From the NCBI GenBank assembly GCA_021018815.1, contig JAITYX010000075.1, forward strand, positions 988,501-1,052,500: 64,000 nucleotides of DNA, given 5' to 3'. Numbering within the stretch: position 1 is the stretch's first letter; the number at the start of each line of letters is the position of its first letter. The position numbers and the translations under genes are program-made. Below the pieces are notes generated by a model. The model had not been told where the DNA came from, ran no database searches, and saw only the letters and a list, made by a program, of their open reading frames with translations. The stretch is from Talinum fruticosum. Lineage: Eukaryota > Streptophyta > Magnoliopsida > Caryophyllales > Talinaceae. This document shows, piece by piece, positions 33,959 through 46,345 of this stretch.

Positions 33959-35551
33959 TGAAGACTCGGACTTTATACTTACACGTTTCGAGTTCCATCC
34001 AGGAATCGGGTATGAGATCTCTTCTCTCATAGGGTTTTGATTTCAAGTCATTCTATGTACCTTAGAAATTTTTCGAGTAAGATAACATTTCCTCCGAGTG
34101 TTATAGAATCTATTATCTCTGTTTTCGCCGACTCGACCGACTCGAAAGCATACTTCTACATGCCGAGTCCTCACTCGGTTCCGAGTCACCCAACACTCAT
34201 ATTTATCGCACGTTCAAACACTATCTTTTCCGTGCTTAAACTCAGGTTTGACTTCATGATTCAGGAATTACATTGTTCCAAGTTAGCATATTTTGTTTGA
34301 ACTTTGTTTAGTCTAGATCAAGTATGTTTACTACGATATTCTTTATCTAACTTGATTATCCTCTAGACTGACTCGAGATGGAATTTTTAGTATCATGGAT
34401 ATTAGACTCGAGAAAATTCCACTTCTTTTCTGGCTCAAATAATTAGTCACTTAATTATCTTAATTATGCTATTTTCACGTGTCTAATCTTGGACCAAAGT
34501 ATTTTATACTTTGAGAACCAAATTGATTTACTTTTGTAGGTTATTCAAACGAGGCTATTCTAAATTTGAATTACAAAAGTAACCGGCTTCAAAACGTCAA
34601 ATCACCGATAGACAAGGCTTTTTCCACCTCCGACCTAGCCTCGGACATCGTGTCGGGGTTGTCTGTTTCCAAAGCGGAAATCTGCAACACCAAGCTCAAT
34701 GGTGTTTTCCACCTTATTTTTCAAGACACTACTAGTGATTTTGGGACTTCCAAAAGAGTCATGAACCGTTGCCCAACGTTCATATCGCCACGGATATTTT
34801 TGAGTGACTCGGAAAATCCTCTACAACGGTCATAAAGGACTTCTAGTCGAAGATGGACACAACGGCTAAGCCGCTTGGTCATCTATATATAGAAGCCAAC
34901 TTTCAAGACATGAAGATTTGCCGAATCTATGGTTAATACACATACTTGAGCAAAAGTCATTGTATTAATTCTCAATCTTCTACTTACAACTCCAATTCTA
35001 TATTTCATAACTTTCTCGAGTTGTAAGGTCTTGTACTCGATTACAAACACTCTCTTTCTTACTTTTTAAGTAAGGTCCCTTGACTGAGCTTGTAAGGGTT
35101 AACTCGGCTTAGTTGTCCCTAACTATAAGGGCTATCTCATTTAGGAAGTACTAGATCGGATAAGGGAATTTTTGAGTCTCGAAAAAACTTGTAAGGAGTT
35201 GTTTAAGGGACCAACTTGGGTCAAGTCAGTCTCTCGTATTTTGTGGACTCAAAATAGTGGATTTGACTTCGTGCTTGGATTAGCACGGTCCATGGTTTTC
35301 TGCCCAGGAGTGTTTCCACGTACTTTTCGAGTTATTACTTTTCCGAGTGCATTCTAGACTCGAGACAGTTTTAAAGATCTCGTTTAATCTGTTTCTTCAC
35401 TCTTCATTGAATTCGAGTTAGTACTTTTCGAGCTCATCTTTGATTCTCGCTCACCTCATAATCATATTTATTTTAATTTCAAGCAAATTTCATCATCACC
35501 CTATTCATCCCCACTCTAGGGTGACTTAGTCTCTCCCTGAGCAAACCTTCA
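33959..35551 (+). repeat. SV-D 5' LTR
   Basis: TGAAGACTCGGACTTTATAC to GCAAACCTTCA, 1593 bp, with a TATA box at 34884-34891 (TATATATA). It is followed by the primer site. It is related to, but distinct from, the SV-A LTR. Confidence 0.88.
34884..34891 (+). promoter_or_regulatory. TATA box of the SV-D LTR
   Basis: GGTCATCTATATATAGAAGCC context, the same place as CTATAAAAG in SV-A. Confidence 0.6.
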
Positions 35552-35553
35552 AT

Positions 35554-35565
35554 TGGTATCGAGCC
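35554..35565 (+). other. Primer binding site of SV-D
   Basis: TGGTATCGAGCC two bases after the LTR end, tRNA-iMet type, identical to SV-A. Confidence 0.85.
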
Positions 35566-35611
35566 TAGCCTTTGAGAAAAGGATCTAACCATCCAAAGGT
35601 CTAAAGATCAA

Positions 35612-37290
35612 ATGGCTCGAGAACAATGGAGAGTCGATGAAGGAAGATCTTCCGACGAGACCACCAAAGTTCAAAGGATCCAACTTCGTGCACTAGAAGA
35701 AACTCATGGAATGTTTCTGTTGGATCATGATGAGGATGTACGGAACATCATACAAGTGGGCAACTACATTCCCATGAAGACAGAAGAAATAAGAATCGTG
35801 CCCAAGACAAAGGCCGAGTTCACAGCGGATGAAGCACCAAAGTTCGGAAAGAACTTCGAGGCGATGAACATTCTAATGTGCGCCATCAGCTCGGAAGAAT
35901 ACAGGCTGAGTGTCGACTTGTGACACGGCCAAAGAAGTGTGGGACACACTTGTCAACACTTATGAAGGCACTAAGCCAGGTCGGACAAGCAAAGATAAGC
36001 CAATATCTTCATAAATATGAGCTGTTCAAGATGGAGTCGAAGAAAACATTACTCGGATGTTCATTTGATTTACAGAGATTACCAACAATCTCAAATCTCG
36101 GGTAAAAAGATCTCCCATGAGGAAATGTGCGGAAAGATACTCGAAGCCTAACCAAGAAAAGATGGGGTCCCAAGGTGATAGCTATCGAAGAGGCTCGGAA
36201 CTTGTCTCTACCGAAGCCGGACGAACTCATTGGGAAGCTTCTCACCCATGAGATCCACCTGGAAGAGAAGGATGCGAGAGGTCGGCATCAAAAAGAACAT
36301 TGCTGCTGAAAGCCTCGAAACCGGAGAAGTAGATGCTGAGTTCTTCCGACTCGAGAAGAGGATCCCATGACACTTATTGCTAGAGGCTTGAAGAGAATGA
36401 TGAAGCACAAGAGATGGGATAAGAAGCCAAAAGAAGAGTTCTACAAGAAAGACAAGGATAGAAAAGGTAAGTACTCTTCTCCTTCAAAGCTATCTTTGTC
36501 TAAGAACTCTGGCTGTTTTGAATGTGGCAGCAAGGATCACATAGTCAAAGACTGTCCAAAGAGAAAAAGGGACGAGAAAGAAGAAAAGGGCTATGATGGC
36601 CACATGGAGTGATGAGGACTCATCAGAAGATGACGAGGACTCGGATGACTCAAAGTGTCCGATGGCACTTTCGATTCGAAGCAAAGCAGTCGGACTCGGA
36701 TCAATTAGACAATGAGGAAGCAAATCCTCAAGAGGTAATTGAGTACTTTCTCAAATTCTCCAAAGTTGATTTAGCTAAGTATATTTTCACTTTGGAAGAA
36801 AAGTATAACTACGATTCTTCTCATTTTAAAGAACAACTTGAATCAATTTCCTCCGAGAGCATTTCCTTAAAAAATGAGTTGGAAAAGCCGAGACTTACAC
36901 TCGAGAGCTCAAGGCTGGTGCTCAATCCAATGAGGCCGAGTCCGAGTTACTCGAAAAGAGAATGAGCAACTAAAGCAAAAGCTCAGCGAGTCTCAAGATC
37001 TTGTGTTAAAGTTTACTCAAGGTCATAAAAACCTTGACATGCTCTTGGGATCTCAATGTGTCTCCTTCAGAAAAGAAGGTCTTGGTTTTAACAAAGAGGA
37101 GGAATCCAATTCCTACTCAGAGCTTTTCAAAAGGATTTAGAGCTGTAAAGTTCGGGAAAGCCGAGCACGGTCCCATTCATAAAAGGACTAAGCCCGGACC
37201 AACTTATAGGAGAAAACCATCTCCAACAATTTATAAAAGAAAAGCTTTTCAAAAGAAAGAGACACGAGACTTAGTTCTCTAAATGGAAGA
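35612..37290 (+). pseudogene. SV-D gag, frameshifted
   Basis: The ATG at 35612 opens MAREQWRVDEGRSSD. Gag helices follow (FLLDHDEDVRNIIQVGNYIP, EAMNILMCAISSEEYR), then QVGQAKISQYLHKYELFKME. The CCHC knuckle CFECGSKDHIVKDC is intact at 36514-36555, followed by a basic KRKRDEKEEK. A coil region (FKEQLESISSESISLKNELE) spans 36830-36970, then NLDMLLGSQCVSF-type sequence near 37035-37065. Frame changes occur near 35910, 36110, 36300, 36600 and 36900. At 36353 CTCGAGAAGAGG has one more base than the in-frame SV-C codons. Confidence 0.85.
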
Positions 37291-37429
37291 CTCGAGAATC
37301 GGACCGGACCTAAAGTCATTCCAATGCGGGTTTCGAAAAACCTTCTTCCTCGAAAAGGACCACACTAAAGGGTGTTCTTGGGTTCGTTAGAGGAAGTGAG
37401 AAGGGTTAGTTTGTTTATGTTTTACAGGC

Positions 37430-37990
37430 CACTCGGAAAAGATCAAAGGGGCATTGGTACCTGGACGGTGGATGCTCACGCCACATGTCGGGAGACTCGG
37501 GACTCTTTTACGAGTTAGAAGAGTACAAAGGAGGTAAAGTCACATTTGGAGATGACAGCAAAGGCAAGATAATTGGGATAGGCAAGATTGGAAAGGAAGG
37601 CAATCCGAGTCGACCTAGTATACCTTGTCAAAGGATTAAAGTACAACTCGCTTAGCATCTCTCAATTGTGTGATAAAGGTCAAGAGGTAAGATTCATACG
37701 GACCAATCGTATTATATCCGATGCTTGCTACCAAAGAAATCAAGTTCGTCGAGTAAGAGATCGGGTAATATATACATTATTCCTCTTTCGACCTAACTCA
37801 AAATTTTTCTTGTTTACAAGCATCACTTCTTGATGATTCATGGACATGGCATGGTAGATTAGGTCATGTTAGCATGCATACAATAAAGAAATTGGTATCT
37901 CATGGTTTAGTCGGAGGATTGCCTAATTGTGCTTTTGAGAAAGATAAGATTTGTGAAGCTTGCACAAAAGTGAAACAAGTCGAGATCATC
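37430..37990 (+). pseudogene. SV-D protease and GAG-pre-integrase; active-site Ser reads Gly
   Basis: The protease motif reads WYLDGGCSRHMSGDSGLF (about 37455-37506). The catalytic Asp is at 37464-37466, but D-S-G has become D-G-G because CAGT reads CGGT. GGKVTFGDDSKGKIIGIGKI follows, then LVKGLKYNSLSISQLCDKGQ (about 37625-37682), and GRLGHVSMHTIKKLVSHGLV with zinc-finger CEACTKVKQ near 37850-37980. The Ser-to-Gly change would inactivate the protease if real, but it fits the window-wide CAG-to-CGG pattern. Confidence 0.82.
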
Positions 37991-38760
37991 ATTGAAATCC
38001 CCGAAGACAGTTTCCACATCCAAGGTGCTTGAATTGCTACATATGGACTTGTGTGGTGAAATCCCTATTAAGAGCCTCGAAGGTAAATCATATGTACTTG
38101 TTATTATTGATGATTACTCACGATTTACCTGGGTGTGTTTTCTCAAGCAAAAAATGAAGCATTCAAAGAGTTCAGCAAGCTCTGCAGAAAGATCCAAGTC
38201 GAGTCTCAAACTCGAGATCCGAGAGAATTCGAACCGACCATGGAAGGGAGTTCGACTACTCGGAATTTTCGGAGTTTTGCGACAAGAGTGGTATCTCTCA
38301 CAACTTCTCAGCGACTAAGAACTCCTAAACAAAATGGAGTAGTGGAGAGAAAGAACATAACTCTTGAAGAAATAGTTAGGACAATGATGATTGAGTACAA
38401 TCTACCCTACTATTTCTAGGTCGAGGCAGATCAACACAGACCAACTACACTTTGAACAAATGCCTTATCGGATCCATTACGAAGAAAACACCGTACGAGC
38501 TCTATAAAGGGAAGAAACCCAACATTTCATACTTCAAACTCTTTGGATGTAAGTGTTTTGTTCACAACAATGGTAAGGATCACCTGACCAAGTTTGATGC
38601 TCGGTCAAATGAAGGTATTTTTTGGGTTATTCATCTCATAGTAAAACTTATCACATTTTCAATAAAAGAACTAACAAAGTGGAAGAAAACATCCACGTTG
38701 TGTTTGATGAACTTGAACAGGAAAAACCAAGTGAGTCAACATTCTAAGACCTAAAGCTCA
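37991..38760 (+). pseudogene. SV-D integrase, frameshifted
   Basis: The core reads LLHMDLCGEIPIKSLEGKSY, LVIIDDYSRFTWVCFLKQKM, then after a shift the TDHG-equivalent FEPTMEGSS in the wrong frame, and QNGVVERKNITLEEIVRTMM. The C-terminal part has KKTPYELYKGKKPNISYFKL and GCKCFVHNNGKDHLTKFDAR (38452-38610). The D and E codons are present at DNA level. Compared with SV-C, CTCGAATTCTCGAG reads CTCGGAATTTTCGGAG near 38260, shifting the frame twice. Confidence 0.84.
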
Positions 38761-39059
38761 GCGAAGTGATGATCATGATGAAAACAATCCTATCGAGAAT
38801 CAAACCCAACCGGCTCGGAATGAAGTCACCCGAACGAAGTGACTCGGAATGAGACAACTCAAGAACACGCTCCGGAATGATGAAGGACAAACCGATGAAC
38901 AAGTTCACTTAGAATAAACCTCTCGAAGTTCAACCAATTCAGCCTACGGATCTGGTAAATCGGAGAACGAGGTAGAGCATTCAAGTATGCTTCTAGTCAT
39001 CCACTAGAAAACATATTATCCGATATCAACGAGTGGGGTAAGAACTCGTTCCTCTCTTC
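38761..39059 (+). other. SV-D integrase-RT linker
   Basis: Degraded Glu/Asn/Thr-rich linker matching the linker in SV-A (about 6800-7060) and SV-C (16600-16800). No separate gene. Confidence 0.6.
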
Positions 39060-40040
39060 GGAATTTATGTGCATTCACTGCATTCATTTCATTAACTGAA
39101 CCCAAGAATGCACTAGCGGTCCTAAATGAACCTGAATGGGTAGAGGCCATGCAAGAGGAACTCAATTAATTCGAAAGAAACCAAGTCCGGACATTGACCA
39201 AACGACCTTCCGACCACCCGAGTCATAGGTACCAAATGGGTTTTCAAGAACAAACCTGGATGGAGGTGGGTTGGTAGTCGAAACAAGGCTAAACTTGTGG
39301 CTCAAGGTTACAATCGGGAAGAACGGATTGATTGTGGGGAAACCTTTGCACCTATTGCCGAATTGAAGCCATTAGAATTCTGTTAGCATTTGCATCTAGC
39401 ATGAATATCAAGTTATATCAAATGGATGTTGAGTGTGTTTTTCTTAATGGTTTTATCGAAGAGGAAGTCTATGTTGAGCAACCCCTTGATTTGAAAACTC
39501 AAATTTTCCAAATCATGTTTTCAAACTTCAAAAGCTCTTTATGGTCCGAAACAGACCTCCTAGAGCTTGGTATGAAAGAGCTGAGCAATTTCTTGGTTCA
39601 AAATGATTTTAAAAGAGGTCGGATCGACAAGAGTCTCTTCATAAAAACCAAGTGAAAAGATTTCCTTATCGCTCGAGATATATGTTGATGACATAATTTT
39701 TGGAGCTACTAATGAAATTCTATGTCGAGATTTTTCCGAGTTAATGAGACAGGAATTTCAAATGAGTATGATGGGAGAACTCAATTTCTTCCTTGGTCTA
39801 CAAATCAAGCAAGACAAAAATGGAATCTATGTCTATTAATCAAAGTACACCAAGGAGCTGCTGAAAAAATATAAACTTCAAGATGCGAAGCATGCAGCGA
39901 ACACCTATGAGCGGTAGCTTGAAACCGGACTCGAGACGATAAAGGTAAAGCAATAGATCAAAAACTCTATCGAGGTATGATTGGATCTTTGCTATATCTT
40001 ACTTCCAAGTAGACCAAATATAATGTTTAGTGTACTGTCT
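39060..40040 (+). pseudogene. SV-D reverse transcriptase, frameshifted
   Basis: [14 protein letters not shown] (about 39128) opens the domain. [13 protein letters not shown] sequence and DCGETFAPIA follow. The palm has [20 protein letters not shown] and [15 protein letters not shown] (39380-39485). YVDDIIFGATN is at 39681-39713 with both aspartates (39687-39692). MGELNFFLGLQIKQDKNGIY follows. The segment 39332-39655 is one open frame except for shifts around the fingers. DVKC reads DVEC, a palm change. Confidence 0.85.
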
Positions 40041-40288
40041 AAGCGCAAGATTCCAAGCTAATTTAAAAGAATCACATCTCATCTGTGGTGAAGAGAATAT
40101 TCAAATATCTTGCGGGGACTCGGAATTTAGGTCTATGGTACTCCGGAGACTCGAACCGACTCTCACTGGATACTCGGATGCTGATTATATTGGATAAAAG
40201 TTGATAGAAAGAGCACTTGCGGGCGTGCCGATTTCGGGTCAATCCTTAATATCTTGGCACTCAAAGAAGCAAAACTCAGTAGCTCTAT
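40041..40288 (+). pseudogene. SV-D RNase H, first part
   Basis: Copia RNase H sequence (LGTRNLGLWYSGDS-type stretch, RKSTCGRADFGSILNILALK-type, then SKKQNSVALS) runs up to CTCTAT at 40288. It is interrupted by the short LTR element and resumes at 46004 after the duplicated TCTAT. Confidence 0.78.
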
Positions 40289-42987
40289 TGTAACACCCCT
40301 AGACCCACCCTAGGAGTATTACATGCCAGGGTTCCCGAGAGGAACCCCTAAGAGCCGCTTAAGATATCAACTTGGGGTTAACGACCCTTTCTTAGATTGT
40401 CGGAAGCGCGGTTCTAGATTTTCGAAGGTTTTTCTAGAAATTTCGGCGAGTTTCCTCTCGTAACATGGCTAATCCCATAGGCTTAAAGCCTTGACCTTGC
40501 ACGAAACACAATCTTAAACTCAACGAGCCACACGCTCGGAGAAACACAACACAACTCAGCCGACCACACGCTCGGAGTATTCACATAGGGCTCTTACATT
40601 CATGGTCAAAACTTAAGTTCAAATACAAGCCGATCTTTACAAACATCTTTACAACAAGACACAAAACATGTAATAAGACCAGCATCTTCTATCCAGTATG
40701 CTATTACCGAAAGCCAAAGGCAACTCCTCGCGAGTCTACTTCGTACTGAAATGTTGGTGAGGTCATGAGTTCACTAGCCTAGTGAATAATCCAAACCCAA
40801 CCCCGGTTTCACTTTGCACATTAATTCATTAACAAACACACGTAAGTTCACAATTCATTCGTAACATGCGATTCAGATCATACATGCTTAAGACATGCGA
40901 GATTCTAACTTACCAACTTACCGAGAAGTACAATGACATCATTTACTCATGAATTCAATCAAACATACTTCATTCATCTTTCTACGCTAGTAAATCATAG
41001 AATCATTGCAAATTATTCATCAAGTAAGTCATTCATCACATAAGTCATATCTTACTTCTTATCGTATTCGTTTCTTATGAAATGAGGATTTGCTCTTCTT
41101 CTTGAGTTCAATCGTGCATTTCATAAATCATCGATTCGTTCTTTCTTGTTCGTCATGCATGATCATTCGATTCTTCATACCATAATTCTTTTTAAGTCTT
41201 CTTAGTTTCGAATGGAAAGAAGATTTATACACTCGCTCTAAAGACCCAATTCTTGGACCCAAAACAATTCATGGGCTCGGTTCACGGAGGCATACAATTC
41301 GTGGCCTTGAGGCAGCCTCCCTTCCTTGAAGGACGCAAACCTGTCGATAATTCGTGGAAGCAATTCAATTCGTGGCTTCGGGTTGACGGACACTTCTATG
41401 GCCATAGCTTGAGAGGGTTCTTTAATTCGTGGGGTCTTAGATCAATAACACAATCCTTTCTCCCTTCTTTAGTTCTTTATGTTTCTTATCTTGTTATTAC
41501 TTATACATAAGATACACTTAATTCATATACTTTAAGATAAACGCATCATCACATAAACATACCAACTAGGATTTCTAGTCAACGAACCTATCGTTTTCAT
41601 GATTGCGTAATATTGCGCATAGGTGGTTTATGGTTTCATAACTTTGCTTAAACATTACATATCTCTTAGTTTACCTGTCTAACCTCTCAAATTCCAGTTC
41701 TTAGCCTCATTTACTCCGTTAGTTCCGATTTTGCCCAAACAGGACATTTTCACTTAAAATTGCATATCTCCCAATCTACTCATCCAATGCATACCAAATT
41801 TTACATGAAATTTCCATAAATTGCCACGAAGCTGCAGTAAAATTTTCAGGAAACTTGGGCTACACATGAATTCACACAAGTTTAGACAACATGCATAATT
41901 ACTAAAAATCTACACATAAGTCATGAACTTAACTTTCTAATTTTTCCCCTAATTCTATTCAAGCTAATCTCATCCAATTCTCAATAATCATGCTCAATAA
42001 CACTTAAACATCACAAATACAGAACTAGGTATCACATAATCACAACATGCTCTTTGATTCGCGAGTTGCTAATTTAGTGAATTTAGGCCTCTAACTTCTT
42101 CAATTAGGTTAGGGTTTCCCATTTCATACTTCGAATTCATGTTCAATCCACCTAATTCATTTTATTTTGGAGGATGAATTCAGATTACTCGCCTTAGATT
42201 CTTAGAGGTTCTAAGAATTTCAATTTTGGAGGATTGAATTTCGATTGGGGTTTGCTTCTTCTTACGCCTTTCGATTTCTAGTCTAGCTCCTGCTCCCTCA
42301 AACCTTCTTCTTTCGCTCTCTGCTTCCCACAATCGCTCTCTCTCGGGCTCTTTCTTGTTTTCCTCTATTTCTCGCTTTGCCTCTCGTTCCCCTTGCCTCG
42401 GCCTCGGAACCGGTCTTACTATCTTCGTCCTCTCGCTCGCCGGCCGTCGGCCACGATTCCGTGCTCACCGACTGCCTTCCTCGGCCCTTGCGTTCGCTTC
42501 CCCTTCGTGGTCTCTGTCTCTGCTTCTTCTTTTCATTTTCCTCTGTTTCTGTTTACTGCTCTGCTTCCTCTTCTCTTTCCCTACTTACGCTTCTACTTCT
42601 TTCGTTCCCTTTCCTCTTCCTTTTGGTCTCCCTCTCGCTCTCTCTCGCTTTCCCCGTTTCTATTTCGCTTATTTTCCTCTCTGTGCCGGGTTCCTCATCA
42701 TCCCCTGTTTGGTTTCTCTTTCCTAATCTCCTTATTCCACCTAATTAGCTTTGCTTCGCTCCCTTTCAATTAGACCCCTTACCTCCTTGCTCTTAATCAT
42801 CTCGCCACCTCAAATGCCAGCAATCTCCATCTCTCATTCCCTTTTCTTTTTATTTTAAATTGGGCCTAACTAGCTTCACAAGGCCCAATTTAGCTAGCCC
42901 ACGCTGGTTTCAGTCCTTGGGTTCTAATTCCGACTCGGAAAAATTCTAATTCACTAGCAAGCAAACACCGAAATTTCGGGTATTACA
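40289..42987 (-). repeat. 3' LTR of the short-interior element
   Basis: 2699 bp, TGTAACACCCCTAGACCC to GGTATTACA on the plus strand. It includes a CT-rich stretch (42290-42760) with open frames in three phases, which I take as low-complexity noise. Confidence 0.9.
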
Positions 42988-43278
42988 TTTCTCCCCTTCT
43001 TAAGAAAAGTTTCGTCCTCGAAACTTGATTCACCTATGATCTTATATAAATTCCCGACATATTTCATCATAGTACCACACAAATTCATGGAATCACATAC
43101 ATGCACGTAAGTTCATAATTCATATCATATGAGATTCACTCAATCACATATAGGCACATAGGTTCATGAATCAAATCACATACTCATATTTCAATCGATC
43201 ACATAAGCAAACGCGCAAGTCCTAGACTTGATTCTAGGAAAATCTACAGGTCGGAGGATTCTTGCTCGATACCATATT
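42988..43278 (-). other. Interior with primer site and polypurine tract only
   Basis: Minus sense: TGGTATCGAGCAAGAATCC (tRNA-iMet-type site, about 43275-43257) at one end and CTTAAGAAGGGGAGAAA (43004-42988) at the other. Just upstream of the tract is TTTCGAGGACGAAACTTTTC, which matches the usual last codons (FEDETF) of chromovirus pol. Nothing else codes. Confidence 0.85.
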
Positions 43279-46003
43279 TGTAACACCCTGGACCCACCCT
43301 AGGAGTATTACATGCCGGGGTTCCCAGAGAGGAACCCCTAAGGCCGCTTAAGATCTTCACTTGGGGTTAATAACCCTTTCTTAGATTGCCGAAGCGCAGC
43401 TTCTAGGTTTTCGAAGGTTTTTCGAAATTTCAGCAGAGTTTCCTCTGTAACATGGCTAATCCCATAAGCTTAAAGCCTTAACCCCGACCAAAACACAATC
43501 TTAAACTCAACGAGCCCCACGCTCGGAGAAACACAACACAACTCAGCGAGCCACACGCTCGGAGTATTCACATAGGGCTCTTACATTCATGGTCAAAACT
43601 TAAGTTCAAATACAACCGATCTATATAAACATCTTTACAACAAGACACAAAACATGTAATAAGCCCAAGATCTTCTATCCAGTATGCTATTACTCGAAAG
43701 CCGAAGGCAACTCCTGCGAGTCTACTTCTACACTGAAATGTTGGTGACGTCATGAGCTCACTAGCCTGATGAATAATCCAAACCCAACCCCGGTTTCACT
43801 TTGCACATTAATTCATTAACAAACACACGTAAGTTCACAATTCATTCGTAACATATGATTCGGATCGTACATAATTAAGACATGCGAGATTCTAACTTAC
43901 CAACTTACCGAGAAGTACAATGACATCATTTACTCATGAATTCAATCAAACATACTTCATTCATCTTTCTACGCAAGTCAATTATAGAATCATTGCAAAT
44001 CATTCATCACGTAAATCATTCATCAAGTAAGTCATTCATCACATAAGTCATATCTTACTTCTTATCGTATTCGTTTCTTATGAAATGAGGATTCGCTCTT
44101 CTTCTTGTTGTTCTTCTTGAGTTCAATCGTGTATTTCATAAATCATCGATTCGTTCTTTCTTGTTCGTCATGCATGATCATTCGATTCTTCATATCATAA
44201 TTCTTTTAAGTCTTCTTAGTTTCGAATGGAAAGAAGATTTATGCCTTCGCTCTAAAGACCCAGTTCTTGGACCCAAAACAATTCGTGGGCTCGGTTCATG
44301 GAGGCATACAATTCGTGGCCACGAGGCAGCCTCCCTTCCCTGAAGGACGCATACTATGAATAATTCGTGGAAACAATTCAATTCGTGGCTTCGGGTTGAC
44401 AGACACTTCTATGGCCATAGCTTCGGAGGGTTCTTTAATTCGTAGGATCTTAGATCAATAACATAATCCTTTCTCCCTTCTTTAGTTCTTTATGTTTCTT
44501 ATCTTGTTATTACTTATACATAAGATACACTTAATTCATATACTTTAAGATAAACACATCATCATATAAACATGCGAACTAGGATTTCTAATCAACGAAC
44601 CTATCGTTTTCATGATTGCGTAATATCGCGCATAGGTGGTTTATGGTTTCATAACTTTGCTTAAACATTACATATCTCTTAGTTTAGCTGTCTAACCTCT
44701 CAAATTCCAGTTCTTAGCCTCATTTACTCCGTTAGTTCCGATTTTGCCCAAACAGGACATTTTCACTTAAAATTTCATATCTCCCAATCTACTCATCCAA
44801 CACATACCAAATTTTACAGGAAATTTCCATAAATTGCCACGAAGCTACAGTAAAATTTTCAAAAATTTGGGGTACACATGAATTCACAGAAGTTCGGAAA
44901 GCATGCATAATTACGAAAATCTACACACAAGTCATGAACTTAACTTTCTAATTTTTCCCCTAATTGCGTTCAAGCTAATCTCATCCAATTCTCAATAATC
45001 ATGCTCAATAACACTTAAACATCACAAATACAGAACTAGGTATCACATAATCACAACATGCTATTTGATTCGCGAGTTGCTAATTTAGTGAATTTAGGCC
45101 TCTAACTTCTTCAATTAGCTTAGGGTTTCCCATTTCATACTTCGAATTCATGTTTAATCCACCTAATTCATTTTATTTTGGAGGATGAATTCAGATTACT
45201 CGCCTTAGATTCTTAGAGGTTCTAAGAATTTCAATTTTGGAGGATTGAATTTCATATTGGGGTTTGCTTCTTCTTCACGCCTTTCGATTTCTAGTCTAGC
45301 TCCCGCTACCTCAAACCTTCTTCTTTCGCTCTCTCGCTTCCCACAATCGCTCTCTCTCGGGCTCTTTCTTGTTTTCCTCTATTTCTCTACTTTGCCTCTC
45401 GTTCTCCTTTCCCCTGGCCTCGAGAACCGGTCTTACTATCTTCCTCCTCTCACTCGCTGGCCGTCAGCTGCGGTTCCGTGCTCACCGACTGCCTTCCTCG
45501 GCCCTCACGTTCGCTTCCCCTTCGTGGTCTCTGTCTCTGCTTCTTCTTTTCGTTTTCCTCTGCTTCTCGTTTCTCGCTTCTGCTTCCTCTTCTCTTTCCT
45601 CGCTTCGCTTCTACTTCTTTCGTTCCCTTTCCTCTTCCTCTCGGTCTCCCTCTCGCTCTCTCATGCTTTCCCGCGTTCTATTTACTGCTTCTTTTCCTCT
45701 CTCTCGCCGGTTTCTCTTCATCCCAGCTTGGTTTCTCTTTCCTAATCTCCTTATTCCACCTAATTAGCTTTGTTGCTCCCTTTCAATTGGACCCCTAACC
45801 TCCTTGCTCTTAATCATCCGCCACCTCAAATGCCGAGCAATCCATATTTCTCATTCCCTTTTCTTTTATTTTAAATTGGGCCTAACTAGCTTCACAAGGC
45901 CCAATTTAGCTAGCCCACGCTGGTTTCAGTCCTCGGGTTCTAATTCGACTCGAAAAATTCTAATTCACTAGCAAGCAAACACACGAAATTTCGAGGTCTT
46001 ACA
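43279..46003 (-). repeat. 5' LTR of the short-interior element
   Basis: 2725 bp, colinear with 40289-42987 over its whole length. Differences are mainly one-base changes such as CCTGCGAGTC versus CCTCGCGAGTC. Confidence 0.9.
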
Positions 46004-46345
46004 TCTATCAACTGCCGAGGCTGAGTATATTGCAATCGGAGCATGTTGTGCATGCAGTTTTCCGGATGAAATAACACTTGAAAGATCTTGGACTCTCTTT
46101 CAAATCGGTTCCAATCAAATGTGATAATCGAGTGCAATCAGCATCACCAAAAATCCGAGTTCGAGCACTCAAAGACGAAACACATTGAGGTCAGGTATCA
46201 TTTCTTAAGAGACCATTCTGAGAAAGGTGATATTGAACTCGAATTCATTCCTACAAATCTTCAATTAGCTGATATCTTTACTAAACCACTTAGTGAGGAT
46301 CGGTTTTGCCTTATTAGGAATGAGTTTGGCGTGTTAAATGCATAA
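46004..46345 (+). pseudogene. SV-D RNase H, second part, and pol end
   Basis: Resumes with STAEAEYIAIGACCA-type sequence, then RYHFLRDHSEKGDIELEFIP (about 46195-46254), TNLQLADIFTKPLSEDRF and GVLNA with stop TAA at 46343-46345. The 46088-46345 stretch is a single open frame. The final residues align with SV-A, which ends at 8642. Confidence 0.85.

Larger units (their letters stand above)
40289..46003 (-). mobile_element. Short-interior LTR retrotransposon (LARD/TRIM-like), no genes
   Basis: Two LTRs of about 2.7 kb in direct order surround only 291 bp. Termini are TGTAA and TTACA, and the target duplication is TCTAT (40284-40288 and 46004-46008). The element reads on the minus strand: the 5' LTR is 46003-43279, then primer site ATGGTATCGAGCAAGAAT, a short interior, a polypurine tract and the 3' LTR (42987-40289). 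The interior end resembles the last codons of chromovirus pol. It must have been mobilised by enzymes from another element. LTRs are close to identical apart from CTG/CAG-type differences, so it is among the youngest insertions here. Confidence 0.9.

Noticed and set aside
42355..42773. Three overlapping 123-126 codon ORFs
   Set aside because: All three phases are open in a CT-rich part of an LTR and the same happens in the sister LTR (45245-45798). The products are Ser/Phe/Leu low complexity.
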